A DNA stretch of 25,114 nt from an uncultured Bacilli bacterium. Lineage in GTDB: Bacteria > Bacillota_I > Bacilli_A > RF39 > UBA660. The stretch covers positions 1 through 25,114 of the forward strand of contig CALVPC010000002.1 in the NCBI GenBank assembly GCA_944350405.1, in the 5' to 3' direction. Position numbers and translations under genes: made by a program. Below are positions 7,977-15,667 of the stretch, piece by piece. The notes under the pieces were generated by a model. The model saw only the letters and a program-made list of their open reading frames with translations, was not told the DNA's origin and did not search any database. How positions within the stretch are numbered: position 1 is the first letter of the stretch; each line of letters starts with the position of its first letter.

Positions 7977-8034
7977 TATTATTACTAGAATTATATTATA
8001 TTTTATTTTCCTTTGCTTTATATTTTATTACATT

Positions 8035-8065
8035 AAAAAAGAATAGATTGTTTTTCTACTCTTTT
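8035..8065 (-). terminator. Intrinsic terminator after ychF
   Basis: On the minus strand AAAAGAGTAGA pairs with TCTATTCTTTT (one G-U pair) around a seven-base loop, ending in a six-T run. It starts at the ychF stop codon and closes the parA-to-ychF unit. Confidence 0.7.
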
Positions 8066-9162
8066 TATTTATTAAATCTAAAATGGCATATATCTCCATC
8101 TTGCATTAAGTATTCTTTTCCTTCTATTCTTAATTTACCATTTTCTTTTGCTTTTAATTCACTTCCTGCTTCTATTAAATCTTTATAAGCAATTATTTCA
8201 GCTTTAATAAATCCTTTTTCAAAATCTGTGTGAATTATTCCGGCACACTTTTTAGCATTCATTCCATCTTTATATGTCCAAGCTTTTACTTCTTCTTTAC
8301 CACATGTAAAATATGTTTTTAGGCCTAATAAACTATATGTTGCTTCGACTAATTTATCTAATCCACTTTGATTTATTCCTAATTCATTTAACATTTCTTG
8401 CTTATCATTATCATCTAATTCTGATAATTCTGATTCTATTTTTGCTGAAATTACTATTACTTTAGAGTTTTCTTTTGAAGCATATTCTTTTAATTTTTGT
8501 ACATGCTCATTTTCTTCTCCTATTTCATTTTCATCTATATTAGCTAAATATATGTGTGGTTTTAATGTTAATAAATTAAAAGATTTTAAAGCAAATAATT
8601 CTTCTTCTTCATATTTTATTAATCTTAGTGGAAGATTTTTTTCTAAAGCTTGTTTTGATTTTTCTAAAGCATTTAGCTCTATTAATGATTCTTTGTCTTT
8701 TGTTGTTTGAGCTTTTTTTCTTATTTTTTCTATTCTATTTGATATTATTTCTAAATCTGCTAGAGCTAATTCTAAATTAATTATTTCTACGTCTCTTATG
8801 GGGTCTACTGATCCTTCAACGTGAGTTATTTCTTTATTTTCAAAACATCTTACTACTTCACATATAGCATCAACTTCTCTTATGTGGGATAGAAATTTAT
8901 TTCCTAATCCTTCACCTTCTGATGCACCTTTTACTATTCCTGCAATATCTACAAATTCAAATGTAGCTGGTTTTATTTGTTTTGGTTCATAAATATTTGC
9001 TAATACTTGTAGTCTATTATCCGGCACATTTACTACCCCTACGTTCGGATCTATTGTGGCAAATGGATAGTTGGCTATTAATATATTTTTTTTGGTAATA
9101 GCATTAAATAAAGTTGATTTTCCAACATTAGGAAGTCCTACTATTCCTGCTTTTAAACTCAT
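8065..9162 (-). CDS. ychF: Redox/translation-linked ATPase YchF (Obg-related)
   Basis: YchF (OLA1 family) is a cytoplasmic P-loop protein of the Obg class that prefers ATP and binds ribosomes; it is linked to stress responses. The 365 residues are the usual length. The P-loop is [15 protein letters not shown] (residues 8-22), then [12 protein letters not shown], the G3-type [20 protein letters not shown] and the nucleotide-base motif region ANIDENE. The C-terminal TGS domain carries [10 protein letters not shown] and the terminal [11 protein letters not shown]. It starts with an AAGGAGGT Shine-Dalgarno 15 bp after the transporter gene. It is the last gene before a terminator and lies near yyzM and the ParAB genes, as in Bacillus. 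Confidence 0.96.
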   Translation of the reverse strand: MSLKAGIVGLPNVGKSTLFNAITKKNILIANYPFATIDPNVGVVNVPDNRLQVLANIYEPKQIKPATFEFVDIAGIVKGASEGEGLGNKFLSHIREVDAICEVVRCFENKEITHVEGSVDPIRDVEIINLELALADLEIISNRIEKIRKKAQTTKDKESLIELNALEKSKQALEKNLPLRLIKYEEEELFALKSFNLLTLKPHIYLANIDENEIGEENEHVQKLKEYASKENSKVIVISAKIESELSELDDNDKQEMLNELGINQSGLDKLVEATYSLLGLKTYFTCGKEEVKAWTYKDGMNAKKCAGIIHTDFEKGFIKAEIIAYKDLIEAGSELKAKENGKLRIEGKEYLMQDGDICHFRFNK

Positions 9163-9177
9163 GTTCTACCTCCTTAT

Positions 9178-10770
9178 TTATAGTACTGGATAAGTTCCTG
9201 GCCCTAATGGTAATCCTATTAAGTACCATAGAAGTATTATTGCTATCCATACTATTGACAAGGCAATCATATAAGGCATCATTAGTTTTATTCCATCTGT
9301 TATTGTATATACTTTCTTTTCTTCTCTATTATAGATGTTAAGATAACCTAAATATACTACAAAATATGGCAATAATGGGGTTATTCCATTTGTCATGGAT
9401 TCTGCTGCTCTAAAGACGAATTGTGAATATTGTGGAGATAAGTTCATCTGCATCATTGCTGGTACTAATACTGGAGCAATTATCATCCATTTTGAGATTG
9501 TGCTTGGTAAGAATAAATTAGATACAGCAATTACTACTATTGCTACTAATACTAGAAGAATTCCTGATAATGGAATTAGTTTAATTATATTAGTTAACCA
9601 TGCTATGATAATAGTTCCTATATTAGTTTCTCTAAATATTGCTACAAATTGTGATGCAAAGAATATCATTACTAATAGTATTCCTAAAGAACTTAATCTA
9701 TTAGACAATTTTTGCATTAATTCTTGATCGTTTTTTATTGATTTTGCTCCGATTGCGTATGCTATTCCTGTTATTATTAAAAATAAAGATAGCATATAAG
9801 TGAATCCAGCTTCTAAATATGAATTATCACCAAATAATTGATATGCATAAGATTCTTGTGTTTGATCTAGTAATATTCCTGATAATGGTAAACCAGGTAT
9901 AATTGAGTATATGAATATTAGTGCTATTACAATTGCAGTAATTAAAGCATATTTTAGTCCTCTTTTTTCTTTTACTTCTTCTTTTATTTTCTTTTGCTCT
10001 TCATATTGTAAGTCTAAGTACTCTATTTCTTTTGTTTGGTCTAAATCATCTTTTGTTTTTGATACATATCTTCCTATCTTTTTTACTATAAATTTTTCAG
10101 TTATAATTGTTCCTACAATAGATATTGCTATACATGAAAATATCATTATAAATAAGTTAGAAGTCATTCTTACATAGAAATTTTCATCAATTAAATTAGC
10201 TGCACTTATTGTATAAGGAATTAAAGACATGTCTGTTGCTCCAATAAAGAAGCTTACACTATAACCAAAAGCTACTCCTGCAAAAGCTGTTGCTATTCCT
10301 GCTAAAGGGTTTCTACCATTAAATAAGAATAGTAATGCTCCAAGTGGTATTAAAACTGCATATCCTACTTCATTTACTATACTTGAAAATACTGCTAATA
10401 AGAATAGCAAAAATGTTATTATTTTAGGATTTATCTTTGATAATTTTCTTTTTAAAAATGTTTGAATTAATCCTGTTTCTTCTGCTACTGCTACTCCTAT
10501 TAATGTTACAATTAAAGTACTAACTGTTGTAAAACTTACAAAGTTAGTTAAAGCATTGCTTATTATAGTTTTAATTCCATCGTAACTTAGCATATTATTT
10601 ACTGTTACTATTGTTTGTTCTAGTTCTCCGGTTTTTATATTTATACTATCATATGATGCGGAGACATTAAATAAAGATAATATAGCACTTAATATTATTG
10701 TTGCAAAAATTAATATTATAAAACTAGTCGTGGGATGTAATTTTATTTTCTTTTTCTTCTTTTTAGCCAT
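9178..10770 (-). CDS. AbgT-family transporter
   Basis: This is a 530-residue membrane protein with about a dozen hydrophobic helices. It belongs to the AbgT family, whose named member takes up p-aminobenzoyl-glutamate; other members export sulfonamides. Supporting stretches are the N-terminal KLHPTTSFIILI, the NPLAGIATAFAGVAFGYS segment, and GITPLLPYFVVYLGYLNIYN near residue 470. Charged cytoplasmic loops include a Lys/Glu-rich stretch around 240-270. It sits between yyzM and ychF with 4 bp and 15 bp gaps, so it is co-transcribed with the ParAB genes, which is not usual in Bacillus. The start has an AGGAG Shine-Dalgarno. The family assignment is fairly firm; substrate and direction of transport cannot be read from sequence. 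Confidence 0.85.
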   Translation of the reverse strand: MAKKKKKKIKLHPTTSFIILIFATIILSAILSLFNVSASYDSINIKTGELEQTIVTVNNMLSYDGIKTIISNALTNFVSFTTVSTLIVTLIGVAVAEETGLIQTFLKRKLSKINPKIITFLLFLLAVFSSIVNEVGYAVLIPLGALLFLFNGRNPLAGIATAFAGVAFGYSVSFFIGATDMSLIPYTISAANLIDENFYVRMTSNLFIMIFSCIAISIVGTIITEKFIVKKIGRYVSKTKDDLDQTKEIEYLDLQYEEQKKIKEEVKEKRGLKYALITAIVIALIFIYSIIPGLPLSGILLDQTQESYAYQLFGDNSYLEAGFTYMLSLFLIITGIAYAIGAKSIKNDQELMQKLSNRLSSLGILLVMIFFASQFVAIFRETNIGTIIIAWLTNIIKLIPLSGILLVLVAIVVIAVSNLFLPSTISKWMIIAPVLVPAMMQMNLSPQYSQFVFRAAESMTNGITPLLPYFVVYLGYLNIYNREEKKVYTITDGIKLMMPYMIALSIVWIAIILLWYLIGLPLGPGTYPVL

Positions 10771-10774
10771 ATCT

Positions 10775-10960
10775 TTACTCCTCTACTATTTTTTTTATTT
10801 TTTTATTAAATTCTATTCTTGGAATCATTACACTTCTATTACAGTTTAAACATTTTATTTTTATATCTGCACCAAGTCTAGTAATTTCCCATAAATTCGT
10901 TCCACATGGATGTTGTTTTCTCATTATTACTTTTGTTCCTAATTTATATTCTTTGTCCAT
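10775..10960 (-). CDS. yyzM: DUF951 family small protein (YyzM-like)
   Basis: This is a 61-residue protein of the DUF951 family, called YyzM in Bacillus, function unknown. The whole protein is one small domain: an MDKEYKLGTKVIMRKQHPCG start, then NLWEITRLGADIKIKCLNC and RSVMIPR. Three cysteines (one in HPCG, two in CLNC) could form a metal site. It overlaps the end of the mscS gene by 17 bp, with a GAGGT Shine-Dalgarno inside it, so the two are translationally close-coupled. Adjacency to an MscS channel gene and ychF near ParAB is recurrent in Firmicutes. Confidence 0.9.
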   Translation of the reverse strand: MDKEYKLGTKVIMRKQHPCGTNLWEITRLGADIKIKCLNCNRSVMIPRIEFNKKIKKIVEE

Positions 10961-11732
10961 TTTTTACCTCAATGATATTATATGGTACAGGTATATTTGC
11001 TTTTTCATATTCTTCTTTTATTATTCTATTTATTTTTCTTTTTGCTGCATATTGTTCATCCATTTTAACTGGTACTTGTATTTTATAATCTATATGGGAT
11101 ACATTAAATTTATCTATACCCCATAATTCAATATTTGAAGTTAAGGTTGTTATTTCTTTTTCTGCTCTTTTTATTATTTTATCTACTATTTTATCAGCAA
11201 GTTTAGTTTCAACGTCATAGGACATTGGTATTGCCATAATTAAATTTGGTGATATTTTAGAATAATTTATTACTTCTGTTATTGTTCTATTAGAAATTAT
11301 TTTTATAACATTCTCAGAATTTTTTAATTTGGTACTTTTTAATCCTAATTCTTCTACTGTACCATTAAATCCGTTTATTTCTACTGTATCTCCTATGTCA
11401 AATTGATCTTCTAATATTATTGTTACTCCAACTAAAATATCTTTCATTACATCTTGAAGAGCCAATCCTAATACTACTCCTGCTATTCCTAGTCCTGCTA
11501 AAACAGAAGTTATATCAATTCCTATTATACTTAATATTTTTATTGAAACTAAAATTATTATTGCGTATTTAATTACATTTAAAATAAGTTTTTTAACTGT
11601 TTCTTGTCTTTTTTTGCGATTGACTTTTCTAAATATTATTTTTTTTATTAATTCATAGATAAACATACCTAATAGTACATATATTATGATTAAATGATAA
11701 TCTTTATCTATAAAATATTTAATAAAATTCAT
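10944..11732 (-). CDS. Small-conductance mechanosensitive channel (MscS family)
   Basis: This is a homo-oligomeric membrane channel that opens on membrane tension to release solutes. Of its 262 residues, the N-terminal third has hydrophobic helices near 13-33 and 48-66. The pore-lining helix follows as SVLAGLGIAGVVLGLALQDVMKDILVG (about 75-101), with its characteristic Gly/Ala packing. The beta domain follows with LEDQFDIGDTVEINGFNGTVEELGLKST, the best MscS signature, and a C-terminal alpha/beta vestibule domain. It starts 8 bp after parB with a GGTGAT Shine-Dalgarno. Placement between ParB and YyzM matches the origin region of other Firmicutes. Confidence 0.93.
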   Translation of the reverse strand: MNFIKYFIDKDYHLIIIYVLLGMFIYELIKKIIFRKVNRKKRQETVKKLILNVIKYAIIILVSIKILSIIGIDITSVLAGLGIAGVVLGLALQDVMKDILVGVTIILEDQFDIGDTVEINGFNGTVEELGLKSTKLKNSENVIKIISNRTITEVINYSKISPNLIMAIPMSYDVETKLADKIVDKIIKRAEKEITTLTSNIELWGIDKFNVSHIDYKIQVPVKMDEQYAAKRKINRIIKEEYEKANIPVPYNIIEVKNGQRI

Positions 11733-11740
11733 ATAATCAC

Positions 11741-12619
11741 CTACTTATTAAAATTAATAATTTCAAGTATTCTGTTTAAATCTTTTTCATTTTCATAACT
11801 TATTTCTAATTTCTTTTTACTAATTTTTACTTTTGTTCCTAAAAACTCAGATAATTCTCTTTCTACTGCTATGTATTCACTATTTTTAGGGTTTTTATGT
11901 TGTTCTACTCTTTTCCTTAGTTCTTTTGTTTTTGTTTCTTCTTCTAAAATTCGAACATTCATTTTTTCATTTATTACTTTACTAGCTAATTCTTTTATTT
12001 TTTCAGGATCTTCTAGTTTAGATAAAGTTCTAGCATGTGCCATGCTTATTTTATTTTCTTTAACCATTTCTTTTACTTCTTCTGGTAATTTTAATAATCC
12101 TAATAAATTGGTTATATGACTTCTACTTTTTCCAACTCTTTGAGCAACTTGCTCTTGAGTTAAATTTAAATTATTCATTAATGAATGATATGCTTCAGCT
12201 TCTTCAATTACATTTAAGTTTTCTCTTTGTAAATTTTCTAAAACTGCTATTTCCATCATTTCATTATCAGTGAAGTCTTTTATTATTGCTGGTATTGTTT
12301 CTTTTCCAGCTAAAATTGATGCACGATATCTTCTTTCTCCTGCAACTATTTCATAACCTTTTATACTCTTTTTAACTATTATTGGTTGAATTACTCCATG
12401 TTCTTTTATTGATTCTGCTAATTCTTTTAATGATTCTTCATTAAAAGTTTTTCTTGGTTGATATGGATTAACTCTTAGATCTTTAATATTTATTTCTTTT
12501 AGTTCTTCTTCTTTGGCGTTTTCTATTATTTTTTCTTCTAATTTGTCGTAGCTTATATCTTCAATATTAAATAATTCTTCAAGTCCTCTACCAAGTGCTC
12601 TTCTTTTAGTTTGTTCCAT
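11741..12619 (-). CDS. parB: Chromosome partitioning protein ParB (Spo0J)
   Basis: ParB is the CTP-dependent DNA clamp that loads at parS sites near the origin, recruits SMC and drives ParA. The 292-residue protein starts with RRALGRGLEELF, the ParA-interacting peptide. The core has VNPYQPRKTF, HGVIQPIIV, the CTP-binding GERRYRAS box and AVLENLQRENLN. A helix-turn-helix region follows (TQEQVAQRVGKSRSHITNLLGLL), then a C-terminal dimer domain (SEFLGTKVKISKKKLEISY). It overlaps parA by 14 bp, with its ATG inside the parA 3' end. A second ParB-type protein is encoded at 13561-14907. No convincing parS site was seen in the window. Confidence 0.95.
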   Translation of the reverse strand: MEQTKRRALGRGLEELFNIEDISYDKLEEKIIENAKEEELKEINIKDLRVNPYQPRKTFNEESLKELAESIKEHGVIQPIIVKKSIKGYEIVAGERRYRASILAGKETIPAIIKDFTDNEMMEIAVLENLQRENLNVIEEAEAYHSLMNNLNLTQEQVAQRVGKSRSHITNLLGLLKLPEEVKEMVKENKISMAHARTLSKLEDPEKIKELASKVINEKMNVRILEEETKTKELRKRVEQHKNPKNSEYIAVERELSEFLGTKVKISKKKLEISYENEKDLNRILEIINFNK

Positions 12620-13388
12620 TATTTTTAATCACCTCTTTGGCTAAATTTAGATAAGCTTCAGATCCGCGTGATTTTGGATCATATGCCACAATTGGTTTAC
12701 CATGTGATGGTGCTTCTGTTAATCTGATTAATCTAGGTATTATTGTATTATATACTTTATCTTTAAAGTAACTTCTTATTTCTTCTACCACCTCTAATCC
12801 TAAATTAGTTCTAGCATCAAGCATTGTTAATAGTACTCCTTCTATTGTTAAATTAGGATTAAGATTTGCTTGAGTATACATTATAGCTTTTAATAATTGT
12901 GTTATACCTTCAAGTGCAAAATATTCACATTGAACTGGAATTATAACAGAATCTGATGATGTTAGAGCATTTGTTGTTATAATACCTAGTGCTGGAGGAC
13001 AATCAATTATTATAAAATCATAATCATCTCTTATTTTATCTATATGTTCTTTTAATCTTTGAGATTTTAATACACTTGAATTATTTTCTTGTTCTAATTC
13101 AATATCTATTCCTGCTAAATTTATATTGGCAGGTAATACATATAAATTTTTATATTTAGTTTTTATTATTGCTTCTTCTATTGTTGCTGTTTTATTTAAT
13201 ACATTATAAACACTTTTTTCAATACTACCTTTATTTAATCCTATACCAGTAGTGGCGTTACATTGTGGATCTAAATCTATTAATAATATTTTTTTGTTTA
13301 ATAGTGCAAGAGAGGCAGAAAGATTAATACTTGTTGTTGTTTTACCTACTCCACCTTTTTGATTAATTAATGATATTACCTTTCCCAT
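12606..13388 (-). CDS. parA: Chromosome partitioning ATPase ParA (Soj)
   Basis: ParA (Soj) is a deviant Walker ATPase that works with ParB in origin segregation and, in Bacillus, also controls DnaA. The deviant Walker A motif KGGVGKTT is at residues 11-18. Also seen are LLIDLDPQCNAT, the Walker B-type FIIIDCPPALG, and LTEAPSHGKPI near the C-terminus. I place the start at the ATG at 13386-13388 (MGKVISLINQ, 260 residues), because the GGTGA Shine-Dalgarno lies 5 bases before it. A GTG three codons upstream overlaps that Shine-Dalgarno and is less likely. It leads a long unit with parB, mscS, yyzM, abgT and ychF. Confidence 0.95.
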   Translation of the reverse strand: MGKVISLINQKGGVGKTTTSINLSASLALLNKKILLIDLDPQCNATTGIGLNKGSIEKSVYNVLNKTATIEEAIIKTKYKNLYVLPANINLAGIDIELEQENNSSVLKSQRLKEHIDKIRDDYDFIIIDCPPALGIITTNALTSSDSVIIPVQCEYFALEGITQLLKAIMYTQANLNPNLTIEGVLLTMLDARTNLGLEVVEEIRSYFKDKVYNTIIPRLIRLTEAPSHGKPIVAYDPKSRGSEAYLNLAKEVIKNNGTN

Positions 13389-13419
13389 TTGTCTCACCTA
13401 TTTCTTTTCTGATATTTAT

Positions 13420-13448
13420 ATTCTATCAAAAATTTAGACTTTTTTAAA
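13420..13448 (-). promoter_or_regulatory. Candidate sigma-A promoter of the parA-parB unit
   Basis: On the minus strand a weak -35 box TTTAAA (13443-13448) is 17 bp from a -10 box TAGAAT (13420-13425), with TG one base before the -10 box. It lies between the noc terminator and parA, leaving a leader of about 25 nt. Confidence 0.6.
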
Positions 13449-13502
13449 GTGTTTTTCTTTATATTTGAAAAAAGAAATTTTAATATAAATTTTTGCATTA
13501 TA

Positions 13503-13550
13503 AAAGAAGCATTATTGTATTAGTTATTTTATATTTTTAATGCTTCTTTA
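13503..13550 (-). terminator. Candidate terminator after the noc-like gene
   Basis: TAAAGAAGCATTA and its complement TAATGCTTCTTTA form a 12-13-pair stem around a loop of about 23 bases, followed on the minus strand by a short T-rich tail. The long loop and modest tail lower confidence. It begins about 10 bases after the gene's stop codon. Confidence 0.55.
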
Positions 13551-13560
13551 TATTTTTATT

Positions 13561-14907
13561 TTATTTATCTATTTCTATTATTATTTTATATGAATTTGGT
13601 TCATCTATTTCTTCACTTTTTACTTTGAAACCAAATTTTTCAGTATTTTGAACTGCTTGTCTAAAATTATTTATTGCAAATCTTAAATCATATATGTTGT
13701 TATAATTTGTTTCATTATTATTTATTTCACTATTTATTATTGTTGTATTATTAGGCATTTGCATATTGCTTTCTGAAATAATATTTTCAGTGTTTATTTG
13801 TTTTTCTACTGTGTCTTGTTTTACTCTTAATTTATCAAATATATTTTCTGTATGAACAGGTTCGATATTATTAATTTGATTTGGTTGTTGTGGTATTTCA
13901 GGTTCAAAATTTTGAGAATTATTTTGTAATTCTACTTGATTATTTACTAAATTTTGTTCAGTTTGTTCAATAGGTATATTCATTTGTGGTTCATTATTGT
14001 TTTCTATGATATTAACTGGACTTTTAATAACTTGTTCATTATAATTTTCTGGAATATTATTAACATTATTTAAGTTATTATTTGGTTGTTCTTCTATATT
14101 AGTATTAATATTAGTGCTTGTATATGGTGTATTTATTGGTTCATTATATATGTTATTTTCATTTAAATTATTATCAGGGTTTATTGTATTAATAGGTGTT
14201 TCATTCTTAACATTATTTTGCATTTCACTTGGAATATCTGATATTGATGAATCAATATTATGATTAAAGAATACATTTTGTTCTTGTTCTTCTGATTCAG
14301 GCATTTTTCCTGTTATTTTCATTATTTCTTCATCAAGTTGTCTTACTGTTAATCTTTCATTTAATACTTTATTTAATAATTGTTTTTGAGTTTCATTATC
14401 TACAGATAATAAACTTCTAGCATGTCTTTCTGATATTTGAGAATTAAGAAGTGCAGTTTGTACTTCTTCATCTAAGTTTAATAGTCTAAGTTTATTAGCT
14501 ATTGCTGATTGTGATTTTCCTAGATTTTGAGCTAATTCATCTTGAGTTATGTTATCTAGTTTTAGAATTGTTTGATATGTTTTAGCTTCTTCTATTGGGG
14601 TTAAATCTTTTCTTTGTAAATTTTCAAGAAGTGCTATTTTTGCTGCTTCTTTGTCATCTATATCACGAACTAATGCTGGTATTGTTTCTTTTCCTGCAAT
14701 TGCTGAAGCTCTATATCTTCTTTCTCCTGCTATTAATTCATATTTATCTCCTATTTTTCTTACTATTATAGGTTGAATTACTCCATGTTGTTTTATTGAT
14801 TCTGCTAATTCTAGTAATGAATCATCATCAAAAATTTCTCTTGGTTGAAATCTATTTGGCATTATATCCGTTAAAGCTATATCAAAAATTTCTTTTTCTA
14901 AGTTCAT
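13561..14907 (-). CDS. noc: Noc-like ParB paralogue with a long Asn-rich linker
   Basis: This ParB-fold protein lies in the position of Noc, the nucleoid occlusion factor, between rsmG and parA. Residues 1-200 are a normal ParB/Noc core: MPNRFQPREIF, HGVIQPIIV, the CTP-binding GERRYRAS box (61-68), ALLENLQRKDLTP and the helix-turn-helix region TQDELAQNLGKSQSAIANKL. Residues about 201-405 are a low-complexity linker dominated by Asn, with Ile, Glu, Gln and Pro. A compact C-terminal domain (about 406-448) ends EPNSYKIIIEIDK and may be the dimer interface. Total length is 448 against about 280 for Bacillus Noc. The N-terminus has only some 10 residues before the core and shows no amphipathic membrane-targeting helix. 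It has its own promoter and candidate terminator. It could instead be a second partition ParB. Confidence 0.8.
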   Translation of the reverse strand: MNLEKEIFDIALTDIMPNRFQPREIFDDDSLLELAESIKQHGVIQPIIVRKIGDKYELIAGERRYRASAIAGKETIPALVRDIDDKEAAKIALLENLQRKDLTPIEEAKTYQTILKLDNITQDELAQNLGKSQSAIANKLRLLNLDEEVQTALLNSQISERHARSLLSVDNETQKQLLNKVLNERLTVRQLDEEIMKITGKMPESEEQEQNVFFNHNIDSSISDIPSEMQNNVKNETPINTINPDNNLNENNIYNEPINTPYTSTNINTNIEEQPNNNLNNVNNIPENYNEQVIKSPVNIIENNNEPQMNIPIEQTEQNLVNNQVELQNNSQNFEPEIPQQPNQINNIEPVHTENIFDKLRVKQDTVEKQINTENIISESNMQMPNNTTIINSEINNNETNYNNIYDLRFAINNFRQAVQNTEKFGFKVKSEEIDEPNSYKIIIEIDK

Positions 14908-14928
14908 TTTTAATCCCTCTATTCTTTT

Positions 14929-14957
14929 TATATACTTTCCTATGTTACATTTTACAA
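14929..14957 (-). promoter_or_regulatory. Candidate sigma-A promoter of the noc-like gene
   Basis: On the minus strand a -35 box TTGTAA (14952-14957) and a -10 box TATATA (14929-14934) are 17 bp apart. The -35 lies in an ATTGTAAAAT motif that recurs about 20 bp upstream, over the rsmG stop codon, with a nine-T run between the copies. Confidence 0.55.
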
Positions 14958-14971
14958 TAAAAAAAAAGATT

Positions 14972-15667
14972 TTACAATGGATTTTTCTTTATTTTAGAAA
15001 AATTCCTTGGGTATTTTGATGTAACATCTTTTTCTTTTTTTATTTTTAAGATTGTTCTTTTACTATTTTCTTTTGGTAAATAGAACTCTTCTTTTTTAAT
15101 TAATTTCAAATTTAGAATTTTTAAAGCATTTTTTGATTCTTCTAATTCTTGGTCTATATTAGATTTTAAAAAAATGAAATAACCATTTGTTTTTAAAAGT
15201 TGACAAGATAATTCTAGTAAAATATTAGTTTTTGCTACTGCTCTAGAGGTTACTATATCAAATTTTTCTTCTTTATAATCTTCTATTCTACTATGAACTG
15301 TTTTTATATTTTTTAAATTTAATTCTTTTATAACTTTATTTAAAAATTTTATTCTTTTTTCTTGAGCATCTAATAGTGTTATTTTAAGATTTGGAAAGAC
15401 TATTTTTAATACTAAGCCAGGAAATCCTGCTCCTGTTCCTATATCAATAATGCTTAAATCTTTAGTTAAATCTATTACTTTTATAATAGTTAAACTATCA
15501 TAGTAATGTTTTAAATATACTTCTTCTTTATTTGTTATAGTAGTTAAATTTATTTTCTTGTTTTCTTCTATTAGTAAATTATAATATTTTTCTAAATCTT
15601 CTTCTTGGTTATTTGTTAAATTTATTCCTAATTTTTTTATTTCTTCTAAAAAATCATTTTTATTCAT
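14972..15667 (-). CDS. rsmG: 16S rRNA (guanine527-N7)-methyltransferase RsmG
   Basis: RsmG (GidB) uses SAM to methylate N7 of G527 in the 530 loop of 16S rRNA; its loss gives low-level streptomycin resistance in many bacteria. The 231-residue protein has the SAM-binding motif [17 protein letters not shown] (about residues 73-89), then [14 protein letters not shown] and the catalytic-region IVTSRAVAK. The N-terminal helical part contains INLTTI and YLKHYYDSL, typical of the family. It overlaps the mnmG 3' end by 8 bp, with its GAGGA Shine-Dalgarno inside mnmG, so the two are co-translated. Confidence 0.95.
   Translation of the reverse strand: MNKNDFLEEIKKLGINLTNNQEEDLEKYYNLLIEENKKINLTTITNKEEVYLKHYYDSLTIIKVIDLTKDLSIIDIGTGAGFPGLVLKIVFPNLKITLLDAQEKRIKFLNKVIKELNLKNIKTVHSRIEDYKEEKFDIVTSRAVAKTNILLELSCQLLKTNGYFIFLKSNIDQELEESKNALKILNLKLIKKEEFYLPKENSKRTILKIKKEKDVTSKYPRNFSKIKKNPL

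Noticed and set aside
10898..10913. CGTTCCACATGGATGT resembles a parS site (TGTTCCACGTGGAACA) in its centre.
   Set aside because: It matches only 11 of 16 positions, is not palindromic at the ends, and encodes the conserved HPCGT residues of YyzM, which explains the sequence.
14941..14980. Possible rsmG terminator with the nine-T run.
   Set aside because: Only a five-pair A/U stem with a 16-base loop could be drawn, too weak to call; the run lies between two ATTGTAAAAT copies upstream of noc.
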